Part shown: one piece after another, positions 1-5,166 of the stretch | Numbering within the stretch: the first letter of the stretch is position 1 | Layout: every line of letters begins with the position of its first letter | NCBI GenBank assembly: GCA_009937555.1 | Contig: JAACFD010000118.1 | Location: 1 to 6,494 of the forward strand | Direction of reading: 5' to 3' | From: Chlamydiales bacterium | GTDB taxonomy: Bacteria; Chlamydiota; Chlamydiia; Chlamydiales; JAACFD01 | Length of the DNA: 6,494 nt | The notes under the pieces: generated by a model | Databases searched by the model: none | Told to the model about the DNA's origin: nothing | The model's input: only the letters and a program-made list of their open reading frames with translations | Program-made: the position numbers and the translations under genes

Positions 1-117
1 CAATACATGCACAAGTCTCTGCACCCAGATATTGCTAAACTGCAATGGATATTTCTTAATAAAATAGTTCCTAATCAGTTAATTGATAAACTAATTAAAG
101 AGAAACATAGCGTTTAA
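1..117 (+). CDS. C-terminal end of an unidentified protein (partial)
   Basis: Frame 1 is open from the first base to a TAA at 115-117 and gives 38 residues ending in LIKEKHSV. The piece is amphipathic and helical-looking, with a WIFLNKIVPNQLIDKLIKE stretch. This faintly resembles the C-terminal tail of short-chain dehydrogenases, but it is too short to assign and no catalytic motif is inside the window. Its stop codon overlaps the stop codon of the minus-strand gene that follows, so the two genes converge with no spacer and no terminator hairpin between them. The reading could be chance in AT-rich DNA, although the exact tail-to-tail fit favours a real gene end. Confidence 0.5.
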   Translation, partial: QYMHKSLHPDIAKLQWIFLNKIVPNQLIDKLIKEKHSV

Positions 118-1034
118 TTGATATTAGCCATCTCACTGAAATTTCCATAAAGAAAGTATCTAAGGTTTTTACAAAAAATATCTATCGATCGTCTATGAGA
201 TCCTAATGGCTGGGCAGCTATTGCCGGAGTAATGAAAATTCGCTCTTGATCTTTTACCGTTTGTAGCAAAGGGTGCTTTGAGTCAAAAACAGCAGCACGG
301 ATATGCCCTGATTTCAGAAACTCACAAAGGGCTTTTAAATCTACAAGTTCACAATTGTTCAGAAAAATTAAAATAGCACCCTTTTTTATATGCTGAAGTG
401 AAGTACTATTAAATAGACTTGTTTTGAGTTTATCCTTAGATAGTGCACAGCAAATCACATCACTTACTGTTAGCAAAGAGTTTAGCTGCTCAGTTGCATA
501 AACTTTGTTACAATAAGGGTGGAAACTTGCCCCTCTTTTCCTAATCCCCCAAACTCTATAGTCATTCATCTTTGCTAGTCTTGCTACCTCAGATCCTACC
601 ACCCCTAGGCCTATTTGTAAAAAACGCATTCCTTGAAACTGCCCAGGCTCAACTTTTTCTTCCTGCTTTAAAATAGCATGGTCAAGCCCCTTTACTAAAA
701 GGTTACTCCAAGACAAGACATACTCAGCCATATTAGTAATTTCAATTGTTCTAGAATGAGTAATTAAAATATTTTTTTGATCACATAAAATTTTAAACTT
801 ATAGTCCCCAACAAAAGATGAGATAAGATGAATCCATTTAAGGTTAGGCATCAGGTCAAGTCTCTCAGCACAAAGCTCTTCCCCAAAGTAAACCTCAGTT
901 TTTTCAAGGACCCCTTTATCTTGTTTATCCCCCTCTTCTCTGACATTAAACTGTACAGAATAGCTGGTAAAGTCTTCTTTAAGCCTTTGTAAATCAGGTT
1001 CATCTAGTGGTATATCAAGGAAAACACAGGTCAT
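114..1034 (-). CDS. D-2-hydroxyacid dehydrogenase-fold protein, catalytic residues lost
   Basis: This 306-residue protein has the layout of the NAD-dependent D-2-hydroxyacid dehydrogenase family. An N-terminal substrate-domain half (about 1-105) includes MPNLKWIHL. The Rossmann domain (about 106-285) carries the dinucleotide-binding motif GLGVVG at 142-147, and the usual IKKGAILI...ELVDLKALCEFLKSGHI segment lies around 217-245. The length is normal for the short members of the family. The catalytic positions are not conserved. The Arg of the usual N-V-x-R-G-E-L-V-D is Asn227, the region that normally holds the Glu of the F-x-x-E-P motif reads FDSKHPLL, and the His of I-T-P-H-I-A is Ala271 in ITPAIAA. 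It therefore probably still binds NAD(P) but cannot catalyse the family reaction, so it may be a pseudoenzyme, a redox sensor or a gene early in decay. The ATG at 1034 is the only start that keeps the N-terminal strand. No good Shine-Dalgarno precedes it; a GGAG lies too far upstream (about 14 nt). It is transcribed divergently from rplU. Confidence 0.85.
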   Translation of the reverse strand: MTCVFLDIPLDEPDLQRLKEDFTSYSVQFNVREEGDKQDKGVLEKTEVYFGEELCAERLDLMPNLKWIHLISSFVGDYKFKILCDQKNILITHSRTIEITNMAEYVLSWSNLLVKGLDHAILKQEEKVEPGQFQGMRFLQIGLGVVGSEVARLAKMNDYRVWGIRKRGASFHPYCNKVYATEQLNSLLTVSDVICCALSKDKLKTSLFNSTSLQHIKKGAILIFLNNCELVDLKALCEFLKSGHIRAAVFDSKHPLLQTVKDQERIFITPAIAAQPLGSHRRSIDIFCKNLRYFLYGNFSEMANIN

Positions 1035-1060
1035 TTAATAAGGTAAAACTCCAATTTTTT

Positions 1061-1089
1061 CTTCAATAATGTCAAAAACACTATTGAAG
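1061..1089. promoter_or_regulatory. 29-bp near-palindrome in the divergent gap, candidate operator
   Basis: CTTCAATA at 1061-1068 is matched exactly by TATTGAAG at 1082-1089. Inside these arms, TGT (1070-1072) pairs with ACA (1078-1080) around a CAAAA loop, with a single A/C mismatch. This gives 11 of 12 paired positions. It begins 27 bp upstream of the minus-strand start codon and ends 22 bp before the -35 box of rplU, a natural place for a regulator of the minus-strand gene. As RNA from the minus strand it could also form a leader hairpin. No T-run follows on either strand, so it is not a terminator. Regulatory function is inferred. Confidence 0.45.
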
Positions 1090-1111
1090 TCAACTGTTTA
1101 TGCATTATCCA

Positions 1112-1141
1112 TTGACTACAATAAGAAAAATTATCTATACT
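1112..1141 (+). promoter_or_regulatory. sigma70-type promoter of the rplU-rpmA operon
   Basis: TTGACT at 1112-1117 and TATACT at 1136-1141 are separated by 18 bp, and each matches the consensus at five of six positions. Transcription would begin near 1148, leaving a leader of about 60 nt before the rplU start at 1207. The promoter lies downstream of the earliest in-frame ATG of the rplU reading frame (1069), which argues against that longer start. Confidence 0.7.
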
Positions 1142-1193
1142 TTGTGGTTTTAAAAAGCATAATTACTGACAATTTAATTTTAATATCCCTCAA

Positions 1194-1199
1194 AGAGGA
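1194..1199 (+). promoter_or_regulatory. Shine-Dalgarno that fixes the rplU start
   Basis: AGAGGA ends 7 nt before the ATG at 1207. It supports that ATG rather than the in-frame ATG at 1069, which would add 46 residues with no counterpart in L21. Confidence 0.7.
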
Positions 1200-1206
1200 T
1201 CTGGTT

Positions 1207-1539
1207 ATGACAGAAAAAAAATCATATGTAATCATAGAGACCGGTGGAAAGCAGTATCGAGTAACTCAGGGAGATGTCATTGACGTGGAATTGCTAGAAG
1301 GCGCCAAAGATGACAATATAGAATTTGAAAAAATTCTTTTCTTCTCTGACGGAAAAGATGTAAAAGTAGGTGCTCCTTATCTAGATAAAAGCAGTGTAAA
1401 AGCTGTTATTTTAGATGAAGTTAAAGGACCAAAAGTTTACGCTTTCAAGTATAAAAGAAGAAAAAGTTGCCATAGAAAAGTTGGCCACAGGCAAAAATAT
1501 TCTCGAGTTCAAATCAACGAGATTTCAGTAAGCGCATAA
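1207..1539 (+). CDS. rplU: 50S ribosomal protein L21
   Basis: L21 is a 23S rRNA-binding protein of the large ribosomal subunit, and its gene is typically paired with rpmA. From the ATG at 1207 the protein has 110 residues, close to the usual 100-105. Family signatures are the YVIIETGGKQYRV opening, the GDVIDVELL strand, VGAPYL in the middle, and the basic rRNA-binding end KYKRRKSCHRKVGHRQKYSR with VQINEI after it. That C-terminal pattern looks closest to chlamydial L21. The frame is open further upstream to an ATG at 1069, but the extra 46 residues are unlike L21. The promoter (1112-1141) lies inside that extension, and the Shine-Dalgarno sits just ahead of 1207. rpmA begins 14 nt after the stop codon. 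Confidence 0.96.
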   Translation: MTEKKSYVIIETGGKQYRVTQGDVIDVELLEGAKDDNIEFEKILFFSDGKDVKVGAPYLDKSSVKAVILDEVKGPKVYAFKYKRRKSCHRKVGHRQKYSRVQINEISVSA

Positions 1540-1553
1540 GGAGAAGTTAAGCT

Positions 1554-1817
1554 ATGTCGCAAAAAAAAGGACAAGGATCTAGTAGAAACGGAAGAGATTC
1601 CAAGTCTAAAAGACTAGGAATTAAGGCTGCTGCTGGTCAGTTTGTGTCTGCAGGCAGTATCCTAGTAAGACAACGAGGCACTAAATGGTCTCCAGGAAAC
1701 AACGTCAGAAGAGGTAATGATGACACTTTATTTGCTGTTGTAGATGGAGTAGTAACATTTAGAAAGACCAAAAAGACTATTGTTTCTGTGCTTCCTAAAG
1801 CTGAAGCTGCAGCTTAA
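1554..1817 (+). CDS. rpmA: 50S ribosomal protein L27
   Basis: L27 is a small basic large-subunit protein whose N-terminal tail reaches toward the peptidyl transferase centre. The 87 residues are the normal length. The KKGQGSSRNGRDSKSKRLG opening and GSILVRQRGTKW core (about 36-47) are diagnostic, followed by DDTLFAVVDGVVTF. AAGGAG at 1538-1543 overlaps the rplU stop and precedes the ATG by 10 nt, so the two genes are cotranscribed. Several usually firm positions differ: KRFGG or KVGAG after RLG is KAAAG, the His after the K-W/F is Ser, and the N-V-G-x-G loop is NVRRG. The opening has SQ where AH is normal. These are substitutions in an intact frame, not damage. The tail ends in an alanine-rich KAEAAA. 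Confidence 0.97.
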   Translation: MSQKKGQGSSRNGRDSKSKRLGIKAAAGQFVSAGSILVRQRGTKWSPGNNVRRGNDDTLFAVVDGVVTFRKTKKTIVSVLPKAEAAA

Positions 1818-1844
1818 GCATAAAAAGCATTATATATTTTTTTT

Positions 1845-1879
1845 AAAAGCTACTAAGTTGTATTAGTAGCTTTTTTTTT
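1845..1879 (+). terminator. Intrinsic terminator of the rplU-rpmA operon
   Basis: GCTACTAA (1849-1856) and TTAGTAGC (1863-1870) form a perfect 8-bp stem with a 6-nt loop. The stem is flanked by AAAA on the left and nine T residues on the right (1871-1879), which extends it by four A-U pairs. It begins 28 nt after the rpmA stop codon and separates the ribosomal protein genes from obgE. Confidence 0.9.
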
Positions 1880-1893
1880 ATTCTTATTTGCTT

Positions 1894-1899
1894 TATAAT
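1894..1899 (+). promoter_or_regulatory. -10 element of a probable obgE promoter
   Basis: A perfect TATAAT lies 15 nt after the rpmA terminator and 35 nt before the obgE start codon. The expected -35 position falls in the terminator T-run (TTTTTT at 1871-1876, 17-bp spacer), so the -35 is weak. The upstream terminator makes a separate obgE promoter likely. The leader would be only about 30 nt. Confidence 0.5.
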
Positions 1900-1934
1900 C
1901 CCTTCTATTAATCACTTAAATAGTTGTTATATAA

Positions 1935-2966
1935 ATGTTTACAGATAAAATATCCATCAAAGTAAAAGCAGGTAACGGAGGAAATGGAGCCGTTGCATGG
2001 CGCAGGGAAAAGTATATCCCTAAGGGAGGCCCTTACGGAGGAAATGGTGGCCGTGGTGGTGACGTTATCTTTATGGCTGATGAAAACGTCTATGACTTGG
2101 ACTCGTTTCGCCACACACGAGTCATTAAGGCTGACAATGGGAAAAGTGGAGGCAGCGCTAAAAAGCGCGGAGCTAATGGTAAGGACCTAGTGATTAAGGT
2201 ACCACTTGGAACTCTACTAAGAGATAATGCAAGCCAAGAAATTTTATTTGATTTCACAGAACATGGACAAAGCCAAGTACTATGCAAAGGTGGATATGGA
2301 GGAAGAGGTAATGCATGTTTTGCCACCCCTACTAATAGAGCTCCAAATAAGGCTACTCCCGGTAGACTAGGCACAGAAGCCTTTATTGATCTCGAGCTAA
2401 AAATGATTGCTGATGTGGGCTTAGTAGGCTTTCCTAATGCAGGAAAATCTACCCTCTTAACCCAAGTAACCAAGACTAATATCAAAACAGCTGCATACCC
2501 TTTCACCACTCTAAAACCAAATCTAGGTTATATCAAGACATATGCACATGAGAAAGGAATTTTACTAGCTGATATCCCTGGTATTATTAAGGGAGCAAGT
2601 AACAATAAGGGGCTGGGGCTAGAATTTTTACGTCACATTCAAAGAACTAAACTGCTGATTTTTATGATTGATTTATCGGCTATTGATGGACGGGAACCTT
2701 TTGAAGATCTTTTAACCCTACGTGCTGAGCTAGAGCAATACGATGCCTCTCTATTGGAAAAGCCCTCTCTAATTGTTCTAAATAAACTGGACACGGAAGA
2801 AGCTCAAGAAAACAAAAAAGAGTTTTACACTCAGTTAGAAAAAACTGAAATCAAGCATACTTGCTTTGAAATTTGTGCTATTACTAAGGAAGGACTGGAA
2901 GAGTTAACTTCAGCCTTAAAAAACATACTGAAACCACAAGAAGTGTTAAGCCTTTCCTCTACATAA
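1935..2966 (+). CDS. obgE: GTPase Obg (ribosome assembly / stress GTPase)
   Basis: Obg proteins are essential GTPases that bind the 50S subunit and link its maturation to nucleotide levels. The 343 residues show the glycine-rich Obg fold (about 1-157) with AGNGGNG and KGGPYGGNGGRGGD. The GTPase domain follows: P-loop GFPNAGKS at 165-172, the YPFTT switch I segment near 188-192, DIPG at 213-216, NKLD at 283-286 and the G5-type EICAITKEG around 312-320. The protein ends shortly after the GTPase fold and lacks the extra C-terminal domain of some Obg proteins, as in chlamydial homologues. An oddity is KGAS at 219-222, where the switch II motif after DIPG is normally I-E-G-A, so a conserved Glu is Lys. 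No clear Shine-Dalgarno precedes the ATG at 1935, but the family N-terminus MFxDxIxIxVxAG begins exactly there. A terminator separates it from rpmA. Confidence 0.97.
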   Translation: MFTDKISIKVKAGNGGNGAVAWRREKYIPKGGPYGGNGGRGGDVIFMADENVYDLDSFRHTRVIKADNGKSGGSAKKRGANGKDLVIKVPLGTLLRDNASQEILFDFTEHGQSQVLCKGGYGGRGNACFATPTNRAPNKATPGRLGTEAFIDLELKMIADVGLVGFPNAGKSTLLTQVTKTNIKTAAYPFTTLKPNLGYIKTYAHEKGILLADIPGIIKGASNNKGLGLEFLRHIQRTKLLIFMIDLSAIDGREPFEDLLTLRAELEQYDASLLEKPSLIVLNKLDTEEAQENKKEFYTQLEKTEIKHTCFEICAITKEGLEELTSALKNILKPQEVLSLSST

Positions 2967-2977
2967 AAGCTTTTCAC

Positions 2978-3006
2978 TTGATAGTTTTGTAGCAATTACC
3001 TACAAT
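2978..3006 (+). promoter_or_regulatory. sigma70-type promoter of the tRNA-Ser gene
   Basis: TTGATA at 2978-2983 and TACAAT at 3001-3006 are separated by exactly 17 bp. Transcription would begin near 3013, about a dozen bases before the mature tRNA 5' end. The promoter starts 12 nt after the obgE stop, and no terminator hairpin is visible between them. Confidence 0.7.
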
Positions 3007-3025
3007 TTCTACTTCTTTTGCCTGC

Positions 3026-3116
3026 GGAGGAGTGTCCGAGCGGCCGAAGGAGCACGCTTGGAAAGCGTGTGTGCGTCACAAGCGTACCGAGGGTTCGAAT
3101 CCCTCCTCCTCCGCCA
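3026..3116 (+). tRNA. tRNA-Ser (anticodon GGA)
   Basis: The acceptor strand GGAGGAG (3026-3032) pairs fully with CTCCTCC (3106-3112), followed by discriminator G3113 and an encoded CCA (3114-3116). The D stem is TCC/GGA. The anticodon stem CACGC/GCGTG encloses the loop TTGGAAA with anticodon GGA at 3060-3062, which reads UCC and UCU codons. A long variable arm (about 3070-3088) marks a class II tRNA, as expected for serine. The T arm is GAGGG-TTCGAAT-CCCTC. All stems are intact, so the gene should be functional. The 3' end, a common integration target for mobile islands, faces the accessory operon. Confidence 0.97.
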
Positions 3117-3150
3117 GTTTTTAATTATCAAAAAATTTTTGCTGGATTTT

Positions 3151-3181
3151 CTGGGTTTATAAAGACTCTTTAAAACACCAG
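3151..3181. repeat. 31-nt hairpin after the tRNA gene
   Basis: CTGG (3151-3154) pairs with CCAG (3178-3181), and the inner stem TAAAG (3160-3164) pairs with CTTTA (3168-3172) around an ACT loop. The mid-stem has a few mismatches. No T-run follows on the plus strand, so it is a poor terminator. The short run of T at 3118-3122 is the only termination-like signal directly behind the tRNA. It might be a processing or repeat structure. Confidence 0.35.
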
Positions 3182-3231
3182 TACTCATGGGATTTAGCGA
3201 GTTTCAGTCATGCAACACATGCGTACCTAGA

Positions 3232-3375
3232 GAATCGCAAAATCACCAAAAATACCCCCAAATCTCCCTTTTCACTCTCCGTTTCTCCGTTACATGCGAA
3301 CGTCGGCGCCGAAGGTACGCATCTATCAACCCCTTGATTTTACTGGGTTTTTGCAATTTTGGTGTTTTGAGGTTC
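3232..3375. repeat. Long imperfect fold-back, possible structured RNA or small repeat element
   Basis: This lies in the gene-free stretch between the tRNA and the peptidase gene (3117-3497). The arm at 3238-3251 (CAAAATCACCAAAA) pairs with 3357-3369 (TTTTGGTGTTTTG) over 13 bp with one bulged T. Further in, CCC at 3255-3259 can pair with GGG at 3345-3347, and AAATC (3260-3264) with GATTT (3336-3340). Outside, GAA (3232-3234) can pair with TTC (3373-3375). The apex is the GC-rich near-palindrome at 3294-3322. The left arm is A/C-rich and the right arm G/T-rich, as expected of a fold-back. An alternative pairing links ATGCGTACCT (3219-3228) with AGGTACGCAT (3313-3322). No transposase or clean terminal repeats are seen, so its nature is open. 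Confidence 0.45.
3294..3322. repeat. GC-rich near-palindrome at the apex of the fold-back
   Basis: ATGCG (3294-3298) and CGCAT (3318-3322) enclose the exact palindrome TCGGCGCCGA (3303-3312), with a small offset between inner and outer pairing. It is markedly more GC-rich than the surrounding sequence. It could be an RNA stem-loop or a protein-binding site. Confidence 0.4.
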
Positions 3376-3441
3376 GTTTTTGGAAAGTGGTATGCGGTGT
3401 ACTCAGAATGAGAATATTCGCTGGGCTGATATCACAGTTTA

Positions 3442-3450
3442 TGATACAAT
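3442..3450 (+). promoter_or_regulatory. Extended -10 promoter candidate for the accessory operon
   Basis: TGATACAAT carries the TG-n extension followed by TACAAT (five of six to consensus), about 48 nt upstream of the peptidase start. No recognisable -35 lies 16-18 bp upstream, which the extended -10 may offset. An 8-bp palindrome GAATATTC at 3412-3419 sits just upstream and could be an operator, but it is short enough to be chance. Confidence 0.4.
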
Positions 3451-3484
3451 GCAAGTGGTTTTTTTAACAAACGATGCGTCTACA

Positions 3485-3490
3485 AAGGGG
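3485..3490 (+). promoter_or_regulatory. Shine-Dalgarno that fixes the S66 peptidase start
   Basis: AAGGGG ends 7 nt before the ATG at 3498 and lies downstream of the in-frame ATG at 3474. It therefore favours the shorter protein. Confidence 0.7.
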
Positions 3491-3497
3491 TTTACAT

Positions 3498-4499
3498 ATG
3501 GCTGGGGAAGTAATAATTCCAGAAAAATTGCAGTCTGGTGATGAGGTAAGGATTATAGCTCCATCAAAGAGCCTAAATATCATCTCTGAAAATAATATAG
3601 AAATGGCAATAAAAAGAATAGAGTCTTTAGGCTTAAAAGTATCTTTTAGTAAGAACGTTAAACAAGAAGAGATATTGGGTTGCGCTTCTATTGAAGATCG
3701 GGTTGCAGATTTACATGACGCCTTTGCTGATAAAAATGTTAAAGCCATATTAACTGTCATTGGGGGGTATAATGTTAACCAAATATTGAGTTACCTTGAT
3801 TATGACTTGATAAGATCTAATCCTAAAATCCTCTGCGGTTTTTCTGATATAACATCGCTGCAAAATGCCATATTCAAAAAGACAAATTTGGTTGTGTATT
3901 CAGGATTACATTTTAGCAGCTTTGCTATGCAAAAAGGATTTGAATATTGCATGGATTACTTCAAGAAAATCTTTTTCCAAAGAGAAAAAGTATTATTATC
4001 TCCTTCTACTGATTATAGCGATGATAAATGGTACCTCAACCAAGATGATAGAGAATTTATTAAAAATAATGGTTATTGGGTTATTAATCCAGGCATAGCT
4101 AATGGAAATATAATTGGCGGAAACTTAGGGACTCTTCAGTTGCTGCATGGGACTGAATTTTGTCCAAGCTTTGAGAATAACATTTTATTCCTTGAAGAAG
4201 TATCTTTAACCAATGGTGGGTGCGATATTCATGAGTTTGATAGAGATTTACAATCGGTAATTCATCAGCCTGGATTTGATGGTGTAAAAGCCATTGTCTT
4301 TGGTAGGTTTGAAAGATTTTTCAATATGAACAGGGAAATTTTAACCTACATCTGTAACAAAGAGAAATTAAAGAATATGCCAATTATCGCAAATGTAGAT
4401 TTTGGACATACTATGCCGATTGTAACTTTTCCGATAGGTGGTCATTGTGCTTTAGATGCAAAAAATGATTCCAACGTAAGTATTCATTTTTCAGGGTAA
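3498..4499 (+). CDS. S66 family serine peptidase (MccF-like / LD-carboxypeptidase)
   Basis: S66 peptidases include LdcA, which trims the terminal D-Ala from murein tetrapeptides, and MccF, which cleaves the peptide-nucleotide bond of microcin C and gives self-immunity. With the start at 3498 (Shine-Dalgarno at 3485-3490; the ATG at 3474 would add eight residues) the protein has 333 residues. The IPEKLQSGDEVRIIAPS opening is typical. The nucleophile is Ser116 in GFSDIT, with Glu233 in LFLEE and His304 in VDFGHT completing the Ser-Glu-His triad, so it should be active. VIGGYNVNQIL (88-97) and the insert with DDKW (175-178) and NGYWVINPG (191-199) before GNIIGGNL look more like the MccF branch than classical LdcA. 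No signal peptide is seen, so it should be cytoplasmic, as MccF is. It heads a four-gene operon that also carries acetyl- and nucleotidyltransferases, which favours a drug or microcin-like substrate over cell-wall recycling; that is inference. Confidence 0.92.
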   Translation: MAGEVIIPEKLQSGDEVRIIAPSKSLNIISENNIEMAIKRIESLGLKVSFSKNVKQEEILGCASIEDRVADLHDAFADKNVKAILTVIGGYNVNQILSYLDYDLIRSNPKILCGFSDITSLQNAIFKKTNLVVYSGLHFSSFAMQKGFEYCMDYFKKIFFQREKVLLSPSTDYSDDKWYLNQDDREFIKNNGYWVINPGIANGNIIGGNLGTLQLLHGTEFCPSFENNILFLEEVSLTNGGCDIHEFDRDLQSVIHQPGFDGVKAIVFGRFERFFNMNREILTYICNKEKLKNMPIIANVDFGHTMPIVTFPIGGHCALDAKNDSNVSIHFSG

Positions 4500-4506
4500 T
4501 CGTCAT

Positions 4507-5166
4507 TTGCATATGGTATATCGAAGCGCAAAATTTAAGTTATTAATTGTTGTTATTATGGTTGCCTTGCCACTAGCATTTTATGCATATAATTGGCAGT
4601 CTCCGGATGTCAATCAATCAGCAGCTGATAATCTTCATCAATGTATTTATAAATCAGACAACAAAAGAAGTCTAAAGGTTAGTTCGCTCAACAATGAATT
4701 TACTATCACCTATGTAGAAAACAGTAATTACGATTGCTTTAACCCTCGCTTCCCGGCAATTCATATGACAACAGAAGCCAAGCACAACGCCTGGCTGCAC
4801 GTTGTGTATACTGATCGTAACGATATCAAAGATAATCAAATCTTTGTTGATACAGTTGATCCAGATAAAGCCCCTGATATTTACCCATTTTATAATTTAG
4901 GGCAAGAATTTTATGACGCCCCTCTTTGGCGTTACAGCTTATTCTCCAAGCCTTTAAGTTACTGGAAGGGGCATGCTTGGGCTGTAGAAGTTGATCATAA
5001 AAACAAAGTAATAAAACCTATAGGTGGAGTTTCTTGGGGATTTAATCTATCGTATTTTCGGATAAGACCAATATGTATAACTCCATCCGCTCTTAATGAA
5101 GATGACTGGGAGAGTGATTGGCAAATTTTTAAAATGAAACTCAATGAATTTGAGGTTAGAATATGA
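4507..5166 (+). CDS. Membrane-anchored or exported protein of unknown function
   Basis: I do not recognise this family. The product has about 219 residues. A short basic N-terminus is followed by one hydrophobic segment (about 11-28, KLLIVVIMVALPLAFYAY). There is no obvious signal-peptidase or lipobox site, so a single-pass anchor with the rest outside the cytoplasm is the simplest reading. The remainder is rich in aromatic residues, with clusters at about 139-158 (LWRYSLFSKPLSYWKGHAWA) and 176-186 (SWGFNLSYFRI), and has only three cysteines (46, 77, 190). The start is either the TTG at 4507, 10 nt after AGGG (4493-4496), or the ATG at 4513, whose spacing to that site is long; the difference is two residues. 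It begins 7 nt after the peptidase stop and overlaps the next gene by ATGA, so it is part of the same operon. Confidence 0.85.
   Translation: MHMVYRSAKFKLLIVVIMVALPLAFYAYNWQSPDVNQSAADNLHQCIYKSDNKRSLKVSSLNNEFTITYVENSNYDCFNPRFPAIHMTTEAKHNAWLHVVYTDRNDIKDNQIFVDTVDPDKAPDIYPFYNLGQEFYDAPLWRYSLFSKPLSYWKGHAWAVEVDHKNKVIKPIGGVSWGFNLSYFRIRPICITPSALNEDDWESDWQIFKMKLNEFEVRI

Noticed and set aside
1069..1206. 46-residue N-terminal extension of L21
   Set aside because: The promoter at 1112-1141 lies inside it, a Shine-Dalgarno (1194-1199) precedes the ATG at 1207, and the extra residues do not resemble L21.
2090..2509. 139-codon minus-strand reading frame opposite obgE
   Set aside because: It is a shadow of the strongly supported obgE gene, with no start signal or recognisable motif.
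3117..3150. T-run and A/T palindrome directly after the tRNA as an intrinsic terminator
   Set aside because: There is no GC-containing stem; it is only an A/T-rich run, so I do not call a terminator here.
3181..3405. GTACTCA direct repeats at 3181-3187 and 3399-3405 as a target-site duplication around the fold-back
   Set aside because: The repeat is only 7 bp, and there are no matching terminal inverted repeats just inside the copies. A chance occurrence cannot be excluded.
3187..3411. 74-codon plus-strand reading frame in the intergenic block
   Set aside because: There is no Shine-Dalgarno, the composition is odd (a run of Arg codons over the GC-rich palindrome), and it coincides with the fold-back structure. 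A chance frame is more likely, although it could be a repeat-borne hypothetical protein.
3865..4098. 77-codon plus-strand frame inside the S66 peptidase gene
   Set aside because: It is an out-of-frame shadow; the peptidase frame carries the catalytic motifs across this stretch.
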